From Bradyrhizobium sp. AUGA SZCCT0283 (GTDB taxonomy: Bacteria > Pseudomonadota > Alphaproteobacteria > Rhizobiales > Xanthobacteraceae): a stretch of 64,000 nucleotides of DNA. The notes beneath the pieces were generated by a model. The model had not been told where the DNA came from. It worked only from the letters and a program-made list of their open reading frames with translations, and did not search any database. Numbering within the stretch: position 1 is the first letter of the stretch; each line of letters begins with the position of its first letter. Positions 17,169 through 25,477 of this stretch are shown here, piece after piece. The position numbers and the translations under genes were made by a program. Where the stretch lies: positions 186,001-250,000 of the forward strand of contig NZ_JAFCLU010000005.1 of NCBI RefSeq assembly GCF_018130385.1. Reading direction: 5' to 3'.

Positions 17169-17444
17169 GTGAAGAAAACTTACCTTTCCATCGCTGCCGC
17201 CGCCGCATTCTCGATTGCGGGTGCCACTGCCGGCTTTGCGGCGGAGTTGCCGAGCTATCAAGCGAAGGGGCTGCCGATATCGGCGGTGCAGGTTCGCGTG
17301 CTGGGAGCCGCCGATGTCAGGGAGCAGTCGCCGGCGCTGACCTCCACAGCCACTGCTCATCAACTCAGCGTCCTGACACCGCGGACGACATGGACGGCCG
17401 AGACGGCCGCGCCAACCCCGACCACCGGTCGCGTCATTCGCTGA
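17169..17444 (+). CDS. Small secreted hypothetical protein
   Basis: A 91-residue exported protein with a textbook signal peptide (MKKTYLSIAAAAAFSIAGATAGFAA, residues 1-25). The mature part is about 66 residues, Thr/Ala-rich, with PSYQAKGLPISAVQVRVLGAADVRE. The start is GTG, with GGAGAATTGAA just upstream as ribosome site. It has its own AT-rich promoter region with a TATAAT between two direct repeats, and a strong terminator just downstream, so it is an independent unit. Function unknown. Confidence 0.7.
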   Translation: MKKTYLSIAAAAAFSIAGATAGFAAELPSYQAKGLPISAVQVRVLGAADVREQSPALTSTATAHQLSVLTPRTTWTAETAAPTPTTGRVIR

Positions 17445-17469
17445 CCGACATCTCCATCGCCGTTTGAGC

Positions 17470-17500
17470 AAAAAGCCCGCGATTTCGTCGCGGGCTTTTT
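17470..17500. terminator. Rho-independent terminator
   Basis: AAAAAGCCCGCGA-TTTCG-TCGCGGGCTTTTT, with A-run and T-run on both sides, so it can act in either direction. It ends the small secreted protein gene. Confidence 0.9.
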
Positions 17501-17613
17501 GTCTTGAGCAAACCGGCAAAGGCCACGAACAACGCGCGGGTTCCGTGGTTCGGTGCGCGCACGAGATGGGTTAGCGGGTGTTCGCGCTGCCTTCTTTCAG
17601 GTAGCATTGTCGC

Positions 17614-19020
17614 ATGAGCGAAACCGATACTTTGTTTGCGGCCCTGCGTCAGTCGTCCGACGGAGCCGTTGTCGACATGCTCGAGCGTATGGTGCGGGAT
17701 GCCCCGGATCATGCCTTGAACAAGATGAACGCGCTTGATCTCGCACGCACGGCAGGCATCGACGAAGAGCGGCTCATCGCAGCATTTCTGAATGCGGTCG
17801 GGCTCGGCATGTTCGAGATGACATGGAGCGTGATGTGCCCGAGCTGCGCCGGGGTTCTTTCCGCCAACAAAAGCCTGAAGACGCTGAATAGCGCGCAGTA
17901 TAATTGCGCTTTCTGCGCCGCGGGCTACGAGACGACGCTCGACAATCTGGTCGAGGTGACGTTTACGGTAAGCCCGCGCGTGCGGAAGATCGCGGCCCAT
18001 AATCCCGACGAATTGTCCGCACCCGAATATTATCGCCAGATCTTCTGGAGTTCGGCGATCGATCTTCCGGACGATCTGGAGAAGCTGCTGGACGAGGTCA
18101 CGCTCGAAATCGTCGACTTGCCGGCAGGGGAGCGGGCCATCCTTTCCTTGCAGGTGCCGCAGGGCACGCTGATCGTGTTCGATCCCGTGACGCATGCGGC
18201 CCAGTTCCTGGAGGTCAGCGGCGACGAGGCCAGCGAGCGCCAGAACCTGTCGGTGATCTTCAACAGGGTCCAGGTTCCCGTCGACACCGTCACCTTGCGC
18301 CCCGGGCCACTGCGTCTCGCTTTGGACAACCGCACCGACGGTCGCGTGCTGCCGGCGGTATGGGTGGCGAACCCGGCACTGGACGACCTGCTGAAGCGAC
18401 GAAAGCCGGTTCTCACGGCAACGCGGCTCCTCACCAATCAGACGTTTCGCGATATCTACCGGACCGATACGCTCGCCATCGGCCAGCGCCTCAAGATCCT
18501 CAGCCTGACTTTCCTGTTCAGCGATCTCAAGGATTCCACCGAGCTCTATGAGCGCGTCGGTGACCTCACAGCCTTCGATCTCGTCAACGAGCATTTCAGG
18601 CTGCTGCAGGAGATTATCGCCTCCGAAAGGGGCGCGGTCGTGAAGACCATTGGGGATGCCGTGATGGCGACCTTCGAGACGCCCGACCGCGCCATTGCCG
18701 CGGCGATCCGCATGCGCGAGGCGATGAGCGATCTTGGCGCCGAGCGTCAGCACCAGAGCCTGCGCCTGAAGATGGGCATCCATGAAGGCTCATGCCTCGC
18801 GGTCACCCTCAATGGCCAGCAGGATTATTTTGGCCAGACGGTCAATATCGCCTCGCGCGTCCAGGGCCTTGCGGCCTCGCGCTCGATCGTGGTGACGGAA
18901 TCGGTGGTCGAGAACACGTATGCCCGGGCCCTGCTCGAGACCAGCGGGCTAAAGCCAGCGCCCCGGCGCGTGGCGTTGAGCGGCATTGCGGACAAGGTGT
19001 CGGTCTACGAGATTTCCTGA
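17614..19020 (+). CDS. DUF5939 / class III adenylate-guanylate cyclase
   Basis: A 468-residue soluble protein. The N-terminal region (about 1-290) resembles the DUF5939 module and holds two CxxC pairs, CPSC (about 76-79) and CAFC (about 97-100), that could bind zinc. The C-terminal class III cyclase domain shows FLFSDLKDSTELYE (metal-binding Asp near 308), VVKTIGDAVMATF (second metal Asp), and DYFGQTVNIASRVQ (Asn-x-x-x-Arg). It would make cAMP or cGMP; the substrate-defining residues were not assigned. Cytosolic, no membrane helix. Followed by a palindromic repeat. Signal sensed is unknown. Confidence 0.87.
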   Translation: MSETDTLFAALRQSSDGAVVDMLERMVRDAPDHALNKMNALDLARTAGIDEERLIAAFLNAVGLGMFEMTWSVMCPSCAGVLSANKSLKTLNSAQYNCAFCAAGYETTLDNLVEVTFTVSPRVRKIAAHNPDELSAPEYYRQIFWSSAIDLPDDLEKLLDEVTLEIVDLPAGERAILSLQVPQGTLIVFDPVTHAAQFLEVSGDEASERQNLSVIFNRVQVPVDTVTLRPGPLRLALDNRTDGRVLPAVWVANPALDDLLKRRKPVLTATRLLTNQTFRDIYRTDTLAIGQRLKILSLTFLFSDLKDSTELYERVGDLTAFDLVNEHFRLLQEIIASERGAVVKTIGDAVMATFETPDRAIAAAIRMREAMSDLGAERQHQSLRLKMGIHEGSCLAVTLNGQQDYFGQTVNIASRVQGLAASRSIVVTESVVENTYARALLETSGLKPAPRRVALSGIADKVSVYEIS

Positions 19021-19033
19021 CGTAGCTAGCTGG

Positions 19034-19108
19034 TGGCCCGGATGAGCGCAGCGATATCCGGGGCGGTGGTCGTGTGGTCCCGGATATCGCTGCGCTCATC
19101 CAGGCTAC
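19034..19108. repeat. Palindromic repeat (CCGGATGAGCG family)
   Basis: GGCCCGGATGAGCGCAGCGATATCCGG...CCGGATATCGCTGCGCTCATCCAGGCTAC, 14 bp after the cyclase stop. Confidence 0.85.
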
Positions 19109-19373
19109 AGGATTCCAGCTAATCCTGTGACGCAATCACCACACTCGAACGGAATTGCGCTGGGGAAACCGCGCCTGATCGCGTCCGGCCACGCTTCCGC
19201 CCGGATTCGGTCCCGCCATTGCCGCGTGTTGGTTTTCGGCTTGGGCTGGGGCGCGAGCGGGGGATTGCAACATGTCTTCCATTGGCTGCACCGGTACTTC
19301 GTGCGTCGACGTCAGAGCAGGCCGCACTCAACTTGAAGCGCCGTTAGTTTCGGCTGCGCGTGCAGGGAAATTC

Positions 19374-19859
19374 ATGCGGCTGCTGGCTGTCACGCTCGCA
19401 GCCGCATCGCTTGCGGCCTGCGCGCAGTCTTCGGTCGTCACCCAGAAATCCGAACATCGTGCCAGCCGGCAGGCGTCGCTGGATTACGATCGAACGACAC
19501 CGTCCGTGACGACCAGGCGCGTGGCCGTGAGAAAGCACACCCCGTTTGCGTCGCGCAGAAATGCAGGCGACGTCAAAACGGCCTCGCATGGGGTTGCAAG
19601 CTTCTACACCGAGGGAACGAAGACCGCGAGCGGCGAAAAGTTCGACGCGATGGAAATGACCGCCGCCCATCCGACATTGCCCTTCGGCACCAAATTGCGC
19701 GTGACAAACGTCGCGACCGGCCGGTCGGTGACGGTACGGGTCAATGACCGCGGCCCCTATGTTCAGGGGCGTGTTGTCGACGTCTCCTATTCCGCGGCCG
19801 ACGCGCTGGGAATGGTGGGGAAGGGTGTTGCCAAGGTCAAACTCGACGTCGTGCCGTGA
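19374..19859 (+). CDS. rlpA: Septal ring lytic transglycosylase RlpA-like lipoprotein
   Basis: A 161-residue protein with a lipoprotein signal (LLAVTLAAASLAAC, lipobox Cys17) and a C-terminal double-psi beta-barrel: GVASFYTEGTKTASGEKFD, MTAAHPTLPFGTKLRVTN, VTVRVNDRGPYVQGRVVDVS. Those three blocks define RlpA, which cleaves denuded peptidoglycan glycan strands during division. There is no SPOR domain, as in many short alphaproteobacterial forms. ATG 19374 has CAGGGAAA upstream; an earlier in-frame ATG at 19272 would bury the lipobox and was rejected. About 265 bp upstream holds no recognisable gene. Confidence 0.88.
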   Translation: MRLLAVTLAAASLAACAQSSVVTQKSEHRASRQASLDYDRTTPSVTTRRVAVRKHTPFASRRNAGDVKTASHGVASFYTEGTKTASGEKFDAMEMTAAHPTLPFGTKLRVTNVATGRSVTVRVNDRGPYVQGRVVDVSYSAADALGMVGKGVAKVKLDVVP

Positions 19860-20031
19860 GTAGGGCGGATGAGCCAACGGGTCGCGCGAACGCGCGCCCG
19901 ATGATAAACTCCGCGTAATCCGCCGATTGGTCGCGAATGACCGCGCTTCGCGCAACGAGGGTTGACGCGCATCAATATCATCGTGCGAGCCGTCGCTATC
20001 GTGCCGTGGAAACCGGACACGGAGGCGATCG

Positions 20032-20484
20032 ATGGATGATGCAATCAGACAGAAGATCCAATCGCTGCTGGATCGGCACCGCACGATGCGGATCGCGACC
20101 TTGCGGCCGGACGGCTGGCCGCAGGTGACGACCGTCGGCTATGCAAACGAAGGCTTCACCATCTACTTTCTCTGCGGCCCTGACAGCCAGAAGGCGGCGA
20201 ACATCGCGCGGGACGACCGGGTGTCGCTTGCGATCGATGATGATCCCGCGGAGGTGATGGAGATCACCGGCCTTTCGATGGCGGCGCGGGCACGCGCCGT
20301 GACCGACCCGGCCGAAGCCGAGAAGGCAATCGGCCTCCTGATGTCGCGATATCCCGAGCAGAAGGCAATCGGCCTGCCAATGCCGAAACCTTCCGAGGTC
20401 AGGCTGTTTCGCCTGACGCCGACGGTGATTTCCGTGCTCGACTACGCGAAGGGATTCGGCCACACCGATCTTGTAACGTGCTGA
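20032..20484 (+). CDS. Pyridoxamine 5'-phosphate oxidase family protein
   Basis: A 150-residue PNPOx-like split-barrel flavoprotein: RHRTMRIATLRPDGWPQVTTVGY (residues 15-37), then DDRVSLAID near 65 and a C-terminal VRLFRLTPTVISVLDYAKGF. This family binds FMN or F420 or acts in pyridoxal phosphate metabolism; residues specific for true PdxH are not apparent. GGAGGCGATCG is an excellent ribosome site 1-2 bp from the usual spacing. It is convergent with hisC-like and sits near pdxY, giving a vitamin-B6-flavoured neighbourhood. Confidence 0.85.
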   Translation: MDDAIRQKIQSLLDRHRTMRIATLRPDGWPQVTTVGYANEGFTIYFLCGPDSQKAANIARDDRVSLAIDDDPAEVMEITGLSMAARARAVTDPAEAEKAIGLLMSRYPEQKAIGLPMPKPSEVRLFRLTPTVISVLDYAKGFGHTDLVTC

Positions 20485-20514
20485 GCGATGCCCTGCGGCT
20501 CAGTCGCGCAGCGA

Positions 20515-20596
20515 GTAGGGCGGATTAGCGGAGCGTAATCCGCCGATCGGTTGCGGATGCATGGCGGATTACGCCTTTCGGCTAATCCGCCCTACG
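20515..20596. repeat. Palindromic repeat (TAGGGCGGATTAGCG family)
   Basis: GTAGGGCGGATTAGCGGAGCGTAATCCGCC...GGCGGATTACGCCTTTCGGCTAATCCGCCCTAC. It lies between convergent genes and contains the TAG stop of the hisC-like gene (20592-20594). Confidence 0.85.
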
Positions 20597-21656
20597 CGCT
20601 GCCCAGGATGTCCGACAGGGCTGACAGCAGCCGGTCGATTTGCCCGTCGTTGCCCACGGTGATCCGCAGATAGTCGGAGATACGCGGCGCGGGAAAATGG
20701 CGGACGATCACCGCCCGTTGGCGCAACGCGGTGGCCAGCGCCGCGCCCTCGCGCGCCGGATGACGCGCGAACACGAAGTTGGCGGACGACGGCAGCACGT
20801 CGAAGCCGAGCCCGGCCAGTCCGCGGTTCAGCCGCTCGCGGCCTTCGATCACGCGGGCGCGGCTCCGTTGAAACCAGGCTTCGTCCTCCAAAGAGGCGAT
20901 GGCGCCGGCCTGGGCGGGCCGGCCAAGAGGGTAGGAGTTGAAACTGTCCTTGACCCGGGTGAGCGCCTCGATCAGGTCGGCGTCGCCGATCGCATAGCCA
21001 ACCCTTAAACCCGCCAGGGCCCGGGATTTTGACATGGTTTGAACGACCAGAAGGTTCGGGTGGGAGGCGACCAGCGGTATCGCGGTCTCGGCGCCGAAAT
21101 CGACATAGGCCTCGTCGATGACAACGGGCGCGTCGGGATGTTGCTCCAGCAGGGTCACGATCTCGGCCCGTGACAGCGCAACGCCTGTCGGCGCATTCGG
21201 ATTGGGTATGATGAGCGCGCCGGCCGGCCGGCGATAGTCGGAACTGCGGATCTGCATGGCCTGATCGAGCGGCACGGCCTCGTAAGCGATGCCGAACAGG
21301 CGGCAATAGACCGGGTAGAAACTGTACGTGATGTCAGGGAACAGCAACGGCGCATCATGCTTCAGCAGCGCGGCGAAGGCGTGGGCCAGCACCTCGTCCG
21401 AGCCGTTGCCGACGAACACCTGTTCGGGGCGTACCTGGTGGTAGGTGGCCAAAGCGGCGCGCAGCGCTGACGCCTGTGGGTCCGGATAGAGACGCAGCGT
21501 GTCGGCCGCCTCGCCACGAATGGCTTCCAGCGCGCGTGGCGAAGGACCAAACGGACTTTCATTGGTGTTGAGCTTGACCAGCTCCGCCATGCGCGGCTGT
21601 TCGCCCGGCACATAGGGTTTCAGGTCGTGCGTCAAGCTGCTCCAGAAACGGCTCAT
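20592..21656 (-). CDS. hisC: Histidinol-phosphate aminotransferase-like PLP enzyme
   Basis: A 354-residue fold-type I aminotransferase. Visible landmarks are [13 protein letters not shown] (residues 28-40), GNGSDEVL near 83-90, [10 protein letters not shown] near 149-158, DEAYVDF near 180-186, the PLP lysine in [12 protein letters not shown] (Lys near 210), and an Arg-containing YLRITVGN near the end. These fit HisC, which converts imidazole-acetol phosphate to histidinol phosphate. It is not next to other his genes, so it may be a second copy or act on another substrate such as an aromatic amino acid. The stop lies in a repeat. Confidence 0.85.
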   Translation of the reverse strand: MSRFWSSLTHDLKPYVPGEQPRMAELVKLNTNESPFGPSPRALEAIRGEAADTLRLYPDPQASALRAALATYHQVRPEQVFVGNGSDEVLAHAFAALLKHDAPLLFPDITYSFYPVYCRLFGIAYEAVPLDQAMQIRSSDYRRPAGALIIPNPNAPTGVALSRAEIVTLLEQHPDAPVVIDEAYVDFGAETAIPLVASHPNLLVVQTMSKSRALAGLRVGYAIGDADLIEALTRVKDSFNSYPLGRPAQAGAIASLEDEAWFQRSRARVIEGRERLNRGLAGLGFDVLPSSANFVFARHPAREGAALATALRQRAVIVRHFPAPRISDYLRITVGNDGQIDRLLSALSDILGSA

Positions 21657-21678
21657 TGTTCTCTCCGGCGAGTAGCGA

Positions 21679-21758
21679 GTAGGGCGGATTAGCGAAGCGT
21701 AATCCGCCGAATAGTTGCGGATAAATGGCGGATTACGCCTTCGGATATCCGCCCTACG
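21679..21758. repeat. Palindromic repeat (TAGGGCGGATTAGCG family)
   Basis: GTAGGGCGGATTAGCGAAGCGTAATCCGCC...GGCGGATTACGCCTTCGGATATCCGCCCTAC, between hisC and pdxY, directly abutting the pdxY stop. Confidence 0.85.
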
Positions 21759-21760
21759 GG

Positions 21761-22609
21761 CTACGGGCTGATCGCGATGCAGTCAAATTTCCGCTCCGGG
21801 TGGACGAGCAACGTCGCGCTCTCGACGATGCGCATTTCCTCGGTGCCGCTGGCCGCCGTGCGTTCCAGCACGGCGAAGATGGCGGAGGCGGCATGAACGA
21901 GCGCATCCGGCGTGTCGGCGCCGCGGACGCGCGCGGCGACCAGGAGCGCGGCAAACAGATCGCCGGTGCCGTTCGGGCTGATCGGCAGTTTTGGCGTACG
22001 CACGCGCCAGGCCTTTGCGCGCTCGACCGCCAGCGTCTCGATCTCGTGCCGCTGCGTGTCGGCAAGCTCGGCGCTGGTGACGACGACCGTCCCGCGCGCC
22101 ATGAACGCGCGCGCCGCCTTGAGCACCTGATCGATCGTGGCCGTCTGCGCCCCGCTCAGCCATTCGAACTCGAAATGATTGGGCGTGATGATATCGGCGA
22201 GCGGACACAACAGATCGCGTACCAGCGGCGGGATGTCGGCATGGACGAACAGGCCGCGGTCGCGATCTCCGAGCACGGGATCGCAGCAATAAAGCAGCGC
22301 GGGATTTTTGGCCTTGGCGCGCGCGACAAAATCCGCGACCACGGCGGCGTTGTCGGCCGAACCGAGATAGCCGGACAGGATCATCGTGGCGGTATCGACC
22401 GCGCCGCGCTCTTCGATTCCGCGCAAGAGATCGGCAACCAGCTCGGCATCGAGCACCCGGCCGCGGATGGTCTTGTAGCCCGGCCGGTTGCTCAACAGCG
22501 TGGTCGGCACCGCGATTACGTCGATCCCGTGCATCTGCATGGGAAAGACCGCGGCGCTGTTGCCGACATGGCCGAAAGCGACCTGCGACTGAATTGAAAT
22601 CACATTCAT
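21761..22609 (-). CDS. pdxY: Pyridoxal kinase
   Basis: A 282-residue ribokinase-fold kinase. [22 protein letters not shown] (residues 4-25) is the characteristic N-terminal pyridoxal-binding motif, [14 protein letters not shown] (about 109-122) and [11 protein letters not shown] (about 143-153) match the family, and [15 protein letters not shown] (about 211-225) carries the anion hole and catalytic Asp. It phosphorylates pyridoxal to PLP with ATP in the salvage pathway. Length is normal for PdxY/PdxK. Same strand as hisC, separated by about 100 bp including a repeat; co-transcription is possible but unproven. Confidence 0.93.
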   Translation of the reverse strand: MNVISIQSQVAFGHVGNSAAVFPMQMHGIDVIAVPTTLLSNRPGYKTIRGRVLDAELVADLLRGIEERGAVDTATMILSGYLGSADNAAVVADFVARAKAKNPALLYCCDPVLGDRDRGLFVHADIPPLVRDLLCPLADIITPNHFEFEWLSGAQTATIDQVLKAARAFMARGTVVVTSAELADTQRHEIETLAVERAKAWRVRTPKLPISPNGTGDLFAALLVAARVRGADTPDALVHAASAIFAVLERTAASGTEEMRIVESATLLVHPERKFDCIAISP

Positions 22610-22720
22610 GCGATGAGTTCTGGGGATTATCTGATTTGCCGGGGCGGGAACCGTCCGAGGTTAACACATTGGTTATTTGTTTGCGGGCATTTTCACAACC
22701 TCATTAAACAGGGAGGCACC

Positions 22721-22990
22721 ATGTCTGACGTCACCATTCCCGGCGGCCGGATTCGTTCTTTCGTCGAGCGGATCGAGAACATCGACGGCGAATTGCAGGA
22801 GCTGAACGAGCAGAAGAAGGAAGTGTTTTCGGAGGCCAAGGGCGAAGGGTTCGATGTGAAGATCCTCAAGGAGATCATCAAGTTGCGCAAGCAGGACCAG
22901 GACGAGCGCGACGAGCGCGAAAGCCTGCTCGATCTCTACATGCGGGCGATGGAAACCGCGCCGCCGGAAAAGACCGCGAAGGCGGCCTGA
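22721..22990 (+). CDS. gapR: GapR family DNA-binding protein (DUF2312)
   Basis: An 89-residue coiled-coil protein: RIRSFVERIENIDGELQELNEQKKEV and GFDVKILKEIIKLRKQDQDERDE, the GapR/DUF2312 signature. GapR of Caulobacter clamps overtwisted A+T-rich DNA and assists topoisomerases during replication. GGGAGGCACC before ATG 22721 is a clear ribosome site. Highly conserved in alphaproteobacteria and usually a single gene, as here. The C-terminal tail PPEKTAKAA is a short Lys/Ala extension. Confidence 0.93.
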   Translation: MSDVTIPGGRIRSFVERIENIDGELQELNEQKKEVFSEAKGEGFDVKILKEIIKLRKQDQDERDERESLLDLYMRAMETAPPEKTAKAA

Positions 22991-23011
22991 GCGAAACGAA
23001 GAGCGTAGCTG

Positions 23012-23118
23012 AACCCTCATGGTGAGGAGGCGCGTAGCGCCGTCTCGAACCATGAGGCCCCGCTAGTGCCACTCATCCTTCGAGACGCCGCTTCGCGGCT
23101 CCTCAGGATGAGGTCTGA
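23012..23118. repeat. Inverted repeat pair (CCTCATGGTGAGGAGGCGC family)
   Basis: CCCTCATGGTGAGGAGGCGCGTAGCGCCGTCTCGAACCATGAGGCC is followed by CTCATCCTTCGAGACGCCGCTTCGCGGCTCCTCAGGATGAGG. Each half is a hairpin and the halves are related. I recall similar dispersed elements in Bradyrhizobium. Confidence 0.7.
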
Positions 23119-23125
23119 CAGGGCG

Positions 23126-23183
23126 TAGATCGGATGAGCCAACGGGTTGCGCGAATGCACGCCTCGTTGGCTCATCCGGGCTA
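23126..23183. repeat. Palindromic repeat, short CGGATGAGCCAACGGG form
   Basis: GTAGATCGGATGAGCCAACGGGTTGCGCGAATGCACGCCTCGTTGGCTCATCCGGGCTAC, a compact hairpin form of the CCGGATGAG family, 3' of the 57-residue membrane gene. Confidence 0.75.
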
Positions 23184-23190
23184 CTTACTA

Positions 23191-23364
23191 TCACCCGAAC
23201 AGCGCGATGTAGATCACGTAGAGCCAGCCCAGGATGCCGTGGATGATCGCCCACAGGATCGAGTGATTATTGGTGTAGGAGATCGCGATGGCGAGCGCCG
23301 AGCCGAAGCCGACGCCGTATTTCGCGCCCTCGACCCGAACCCCGTAATATCGATTTCCGTTCAT
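23191..23364 (-). CDS. Small hypothetical membrane protein, 57 residues
   Basis: MNGNRYYGVRVEGAKYGVGFGSALAIAISYTN then a second hydrophobic stretch WAIIHGILGWLYVIYIALFG to the end, giving two probable membrane helices. GGAAGGATCGCC before the ATG is a good ribosome site, so the short form was preferred over the much longer open frame upstream. No family or function recognised. Confidence 0.65.
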   Translation of the reverse strand: MNGNRYYGVRVEGAKYGVGFGSALAIAISYTNNHSILWAIIHGILGWLYVIYIALFG

Positions 23365-23556
23365 GGCGATCCTTCCAATGCGATAGACGTGGGGCAGGTT
23401 AGCGCAGCGTAACCCGCCATTTGTCGCCAATTCAACGGCGGATTGCGCCTTCCGCCTTCGCTCGTGGAGCTGCCAGTTGGCCCGCGCGGAAGAGACGGGA
23501 AGCCGGCGGCTGGCGCAGAAGATGCGGGCGCCGCGGCCGGGGCTTGGCCATGAGCA

Positions 23557-23692
23557 GTAGCCCGGATGAGCCAACGGGTCGCGCGAATGCGCGCCCGGCG
23601 ACGAGCGCAATGCGCTCGCGCAGTGATGACAGGCTCCGCGATATCCGGGGCGGTGTCAGAGTGGTCCCGGATGTCGCCGCGCTCATCCCGGC
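23557..23692. repeat. Palindromic repeat (CCGGATGAG family, long form)
   Basis: GTAGCCCGGATGAGCCAACGGGTCGCGCG...GCGATATCCGGGGCGGTGTCAGAGTGGTCCCGGATGTCGCCGCGCTCATCC. It fills most of the 334-bp gap from 23365 to 23698. The rest of that gap has a half-element of the TAGGGCGGATTAGCG family near 23391-23460 and no gene. Confidence 0.8.
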
Positions 23693-23698
23693 GACTTG

Positions 23699-24049
23699 CT
23701 ACGCCTTCTTCACGAATTCCGATTTCAGATTCATCGCGCCGATGCCGTCGATCTTGCAGGCGATGTTGTGGCCATCGGTCGCCTCGGTCAGGCGGATGTT
23801 CCTGACCTTGGTTCCGCCTTTAACGACCGATGACGATCCCTTGACCTTGAGATCCTTGATGACGATGACGCTGTCGCCATCGACCAGCAGGTTGCCATGG
23901 GCATCGCGGACGCCCGGCTCCGGCGAGGCCTCCGCGGCTGCCGCCGCCTCGGCGCTCCATTCATGCGCGCATTCCGGGCAAACCCACAGGCCGCGATCCT
24001 GATAGGCATGCTCGGAATTGCATGCCGGGCACTTCATTGCATCGTCCAT
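23699..24049 (-). CDS. yjdM: PhnA/YjdM-type zinc ribbon protein
   Basis: A 116-residue protein with an N-terminal zinc ribbon ([27 protein letters not shown], Cys pairs near residues 7-10 and 25-28) and a C-terminal PhnA domain ([29 protein letters not shown]...[18 protein letters not shown]). This is the YjdM family, once called alkylphosphonate utilisation protein PhnA, whose true role is unsettled. Start at ATG 24049, preceded by AGAGGGGAACGAG. No phosphonate genes lie nearby. Confidence 0.9.
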   Translation of the reverse strand: MDDAMKCPACNSEHAYQDRGLWVCPECAHEWSAEAAAAAEASPEPGVRDAHGNLLVDGDSVIVIKDLKVKGSSSVVKGGTKVRNIRLTEATDGHNIACKIDGIGAMNLKSEFVKKA

Positions 24050-24210
24050 AATCGGTCTCGTTCCCCTCTTGGCGGAGCGCACCGTAGGGTCATGCCCGGG
24101 CAAATCAAGCGAAAAAGGGGAGCCAGACGTCAGGCTTGACGTCGTCCGATGGCTGATGCCATCGGCTGCAAAATCTCGATCAGGGCAAATCGGCCAAGGG
24201 GTAGCCAGGG

Positions 24211-24276
24211 GTAGCTCGGATGAGCGAAGCGACATCCGGGTCTCGAATGATCCCGCATCTCGCTCATGCGGGCTAC
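24211..24276. repeat. Short palindromic repeat (CGGATGAGCG family)
   Basis: GTAGCTCGGATGAGCGAAGCGACATCCGGGTCTCGAATGATCCCGCATCTCGCTCATGCGGGCTAC, a degenerate member in the 444-bp gap between yjdM and the ROK kinase. Confidence 0.7.
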
Positions 24277-24324
24277 TTGCTGCCGTGCAGGACGGAGAAG
24301 TGCAGCGGCATGGCGCAGCACGAA

Positions 24325-24362
24325 GCAAACGCGTTGTTAAGAATTGGCTCGGGCTGATTTGC
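24325..24362. repeat. 38-bp direct repeat, copy 1
   Basis: GCAAACGCGTTGTTAAGAAT then TGGCTCGGGCTGATTTGC. It matches 28492..28529 at 35 of 38 positions in the same orientation. It lies upstream of the ROK kinase gene. The 24050-24493 gap otherwise holds one palindromic repeat and no gene. Confidence 0.7.
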
Positions 24363-24493
24363 ACGATTCCGATTCGTTCTTTGCGAACAAAATGGAGTCG
24401 GATGGAGAACAAAGCTGTGGTGCTGTTTGTTTCTCGACCTCGGCAGAGTATCGGCTACAGTTGTGCTTGTCCGACAGCGCAGGACGCGAGTTC

Positions 24494-25207
24494 ATGGTGA
24501 AGAAAACGGGCAAGCGTGCATCGCGACACACGATCCTGGCGATCGACGTCGGCGGTTCGCGCGTGAAGGTCATGACCGACAGGGAGCGAACCAGGCGCGC
24601 GTTTGCGTCCGGTCCCGACCTTTCCGCGAAAATGATGGTGAGGAAGGTCAAGGCGCTGACGAAAGACTGGTCCTATGACGTCATCTCGATCGGATATCCG
24701 GGGCCTGTGATCAACAACCGGCCCTTGTCGGAGCCTCACAATCTCGGTCTCGGGTGGGCCGGTTTCAATTTCGAAAAGGCCTTCGGCCGCCCGACGAAGG
24801 TCGTCAACGATGCGCTGATGCAGGCGATCGGCAGCTACCAGGGCGGCCGGATGCTGTTCTTAGGGCTAGGAACGGGTCTGGGCTCCGCGATGATCGTGGA
24901 TGGCACTCTGGAGCCGATGGAGCTCGCTCACCTGCCGTACCGCGGCGGCAAGACGTTCGAGCAATGCGTCGGCGCCGCAGCCCTCAGGCGCGTTGGCAGG
25001 AAGAAATGGCAACGCGCTGTCGATGATGTCTTGAAACGTCTGCTCGCCGCGCTGGAGCCGGATTACGTCATGCTGGGCGGCGGCAACGCCGACAAGATCG
25101 ACAACCTGCCGCGCAAGGTCCGGCTCGGCGTCAACACCAACGCATTCGAGGGCGGATTTCGGCTGTGGAAGAAGGGGGTAGTAAAACCGCCCGGCGTACG
25201 CCGATAG
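24494..25207 (+). CDS. ROK family kinase, polyphosphate glucokinase-like
   Basis: A 237-residue sugar kinase of the ROK fold. ILAIDVGGSRVKV (about residues 14-26) is the ATP phosphate-1 loop, and FLGLGTGLGSAMIVDG (about 122-137) is the phosphate-2 region; SIGYPGPV and VVNDALMQA (likely catalytic Asp) match the polyphosphate/ATP glucokinase branch, which phosphorylates glucose. The family's zinc motif is not visible, consistent with this shorter branch. The ATG at 24494 begins the conserved domain; the open frame continues upstream without a ribosome site. Monocistronic, with repeats on both sides. Confidence 0.82.
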   Translation: MVKKTGKRASRHTILAIDVGGSRVKVMTDRERTRRAFASGPDLSAKMMVRKVKALTKDWSYDVISIGYPGPVINNRPLSEPHNLGLGWAGFNFEKAFGRPTKVVNDALMQAIGSYQGGRMLFLGLGTGLGSAMIVDGTLEPMELAHLPYRGGKTFEQCVGAAALRRVGRKKWQRAVDDVLKRLLAALEPDYVMLGGGNADKIDNLPRKVRLGVNTNAFEGGFRLWKKGVVKPPGVRR

Positions 25208-25234
25208 AGAATGCCGTCCTGGCGGCGTCAGGGA

Positions 25235-25315
25235 GTAGGGTGGGTTAGCGCAGCGTAACCCGCCGACTCGGTCGCTGAGAACGGCGGATTACGCCTTCGG
25301 CTAATCCGCCCTACG
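25235..25315. repeat. Palindromic repeat (TAGGGCGGATTAGCG family)
   Basis: GTAGGGTGGGTTAGCGCAGCGTAACCCGCC...GGCGGATTACGCCTTCGGCTAATCCGCCCTAC, downstream of the ROK kinase. The two arms have diverged (GGGTTA versus GGATTA). Confidence 0.85.
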
Positions 25316-25386
25316 CTTGCTCTTCCGCAGTACACGCAGGGCCCCAGGCACAAATCGCGAAAACAACCCCATGCAAAGTAGCGAGC

Positions 25387-25463
25387 GTAGCCCGGATGAG
25401 CGCAGCGATATCCGGGGGTGATGTTAGAGTTGTCCCGGATGTCGCTGCGCTCATCCGGGCTAC
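25387..25463. repeat. Palindromic repeat (CCGGATGAGCG family)
   Basis: GTAGCCCGGATGAGCGCAGCGATATCCGG...CCGGATGTCGCTGCGCTCATCCGGGCTAC, a near-perfect member, 15 bp from the stop of the secreted protein at 25478. Confidence 0.88.
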
Positions 25464-25477
25464 TAGCTAGCACTGCT

